Assembly: GCF_000971055.1 (NCBI RefSeq)
Contig: NZ_LARW01000058.1
Span: forward strand, 1-64,000
Reading direction: 5' to 3'
DNA: 64,000 bases
From: Sphingomonas sp. SRS2
GTDB taxonomy: Bacteria; Pseudomonadota; Alphaproteobacteria; Sphingomonadales; Sphingomonadaceae
Part shown: positions 63,224 to 64,000 of the stretch, piece after piece
How positions within the stretch are numbered: position 1 is the stretch's first letter
Layout: each line of letters opens with the position of its first letter
Made by a program: the position numbers and the translations under genes
The notes under the pieces: model-generated
Told to the model about the DNA's origin: nothing
Seen by the model: the letters and a program-made list of their open reading frames with translations, nothing else
Database searches by the model: none

Positions 63224-64000
63224 ATGACGGCGCCGCGATTGGGCACGCGGCATGTCCGGCTAGCCTCTGGCCTGCCGGACGAAAGTGGAGCAGGGACGAT
63301 TTCAGTAATTCTCGATCTGCCGCACCGGCTTGCGGGGCGGAAACCTGATGTCTCGACCGATGTCGTCGTAGCGGCGGCGGCGGTCGGCCTCGCAGTTATT
63401 TGCCGCGCGATCGTCGACTCCTTCACACCCGGCGTCATCGTCTATGCCTTCGTCTTTCCGGCCGCGATCTTCGCCAGCCTCGTCGCCGGCGCACGCTCGG
63501 GGCTGATCGCCACCGCCGCCTGTCAGCTGCTGGCCTGGTACTTCGTGATCCCGGTCAAGCGCAGCTTTGTGATCACCGTGCCCGATGCGATCGGCCTGTT
63601 CGTGGCGACCGCTTCGGTCGCGCTGACGGTGTGGGTGGTCGCCGCCTTCCGCGCGACGTCGATCCGGCTCCAGGAGGAGCAGGAGCGCCACGTCGAACTG
63701 CTGTCGCTGGCGCTGAAGGAAGTCGATCACCGGACCCGCAACAATTTCCAGATTGCGGCGTCGCTGCTGCTCTCGCGCGCGTCGGGTCAGGACGACCCCC
63801 GCCTACGTGATGAACTTCAGCTCGCCGCCGGGCGGCTACAGTCACTCGCCGCGGCCTATAGCAATCTTGCGCTCAGCAGCGCCGATCTGTCGACCGTGCT
63901 GCTCCACGAGCATCTGCGCGAAATTTGCGACCGTATCCAGGAAGGGATGCTTCCCGCCGGGGTTGCACTGAGCTTTGACGCGGAACCGGTGCAGGTTCCG
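63224..64000 (+). CDS. Sensor histidine kinase, DUF4118-HisKA_2, truncated by window edge
   Basis: An open frame from ATG 63224 (AGGA five bases upstream) runs past the right edge. Residues about 45-145 contain four hydrophobic helices with the DUF4118 pattern (VYAFVFPAAIFASLVAGARS, GLIATAACQLLAWYFVIP). A linker helix leads to the HisKA_2 dimerisation box LALKEVDHRTRNNFQIAASL, where His is the phosphoacceptor. The ATPase domain would lie beyond 64000. It follows the TPR-like gene by 56 bases on the same strand and may be co-transcribed. Confidence 0.85.
   Translation, partial: MTAPRLGTRHVRLASGLPDESGAGTISVILDLPHRLAGRKPDVSTDVVVAAAAVGLAVICRAIVDSFTPGVIVYAFVFPAAIFASLVAGARSGLIATAACQLLAWYFVIPVKRSFVITVPDAIGLFVATASVALTVWVVAAFRATSIRLQEEQERHVELLSLALKEVDHRTRNNFQIAASLLLSRASGQDDPRLRDELQLAAGRLQSLAAAYSNLALSSADLSTVLLHEHLREICDRIQEGMLPAGVALSFDAEPVQVP

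Overview
The window looks like chromosomal DNA of a Sphingomonadales-type alphaproteobacterium. The base composition is high in GC and strongly biased at third positions. There is a PopZ-like (DUF2497) gene near valS, a pcm-tolC pair, a Mg-type hemB, and many exported proteins. No ribosomal RNA, replication origin or CRISPR array was seen. The genus assignment is inference from gene content, not from a database search.

Layout: 1-121 is the end of an IS5-like insertion sequence cut by the window edge, next to an AT-rich small membrane gene. 0.9-4.5 kb holds an M1 aminopeptidase and purU. 4.5-12.65 kb is one minus-strand operon of five exported proteins built on DUF11-type beta-sandwich modules, one of them a 1686-residue protein with an outer-membrane-barrel-like C-terminus. 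13.1-17.4 kb is a phosphorelay locus: a divergent REC-Hpt protein, a LuxR-type regulator, a CHASE3 hybrid kinase and a single-domain receiver. 17.5-25.4 kb is an alpha-2-macroglobulin/PbpC pair. 25.4-29.2 kb holds a SirB1-like protein and an Lrp-type regulator divergent from a transketolase/AceE-like enzyme. 29.2-31.8 kb has tRNA-Gln, a leader with interlocking inverted repeats, a UDP-glucuronate epimerase-type enzyme, a lipoprotein and a dienelactone hydrolase.

32.1-36.3 kb is a TonB-dependent receptor / YfiR-like / CHASE8-like hybrid kinase operon. 36.3-37.9 kb is an arsenic operon (arsR-arsC-aquaporin) with no dedicated arsenite pump. tRNA-Thr follows. 38.1-49.2 kb is mostly housekeeping: a CAP protein, an aminopeptidase P-type enzyme, a gamma-carbonic anhydrase-like protein, a GNAT, HemB, a lipid kinase, a VOC protein, ValS and an S9 peptidase. 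49.25-52.0 kb is pcm-tolC-DUF2497.

52.15-55.60 kb is a miniature integrative element in tRNA-Cys. It is bounded by a 41-bp direct repeat and carries a tyrosine integrase, a zinc-ribbon protein, a deletion scar joining two gene tails, and a hicA-hicB operon extended by a BrnA-like antitoxin. 55.7-60.6 kb is a GH130 / GT4 / GH130 carbohydrate cluster. 60.7-64 kb has a DUF952 protein, a candidate structured non-coding RNA, a TPR-like regulator and the start of a DUF4118/HisKA_2 sensor kinase that runs off the right edge.

The most unusual items are the tRNA-Cys mini-element with 5'-half target duplication and a likely leaderless hicA promoter, the DUF11 surface operon, the YfiR-kinase operon, the interlocking leader before the epimerase and the candidate ncRNA at 61.16-61.36 kb.
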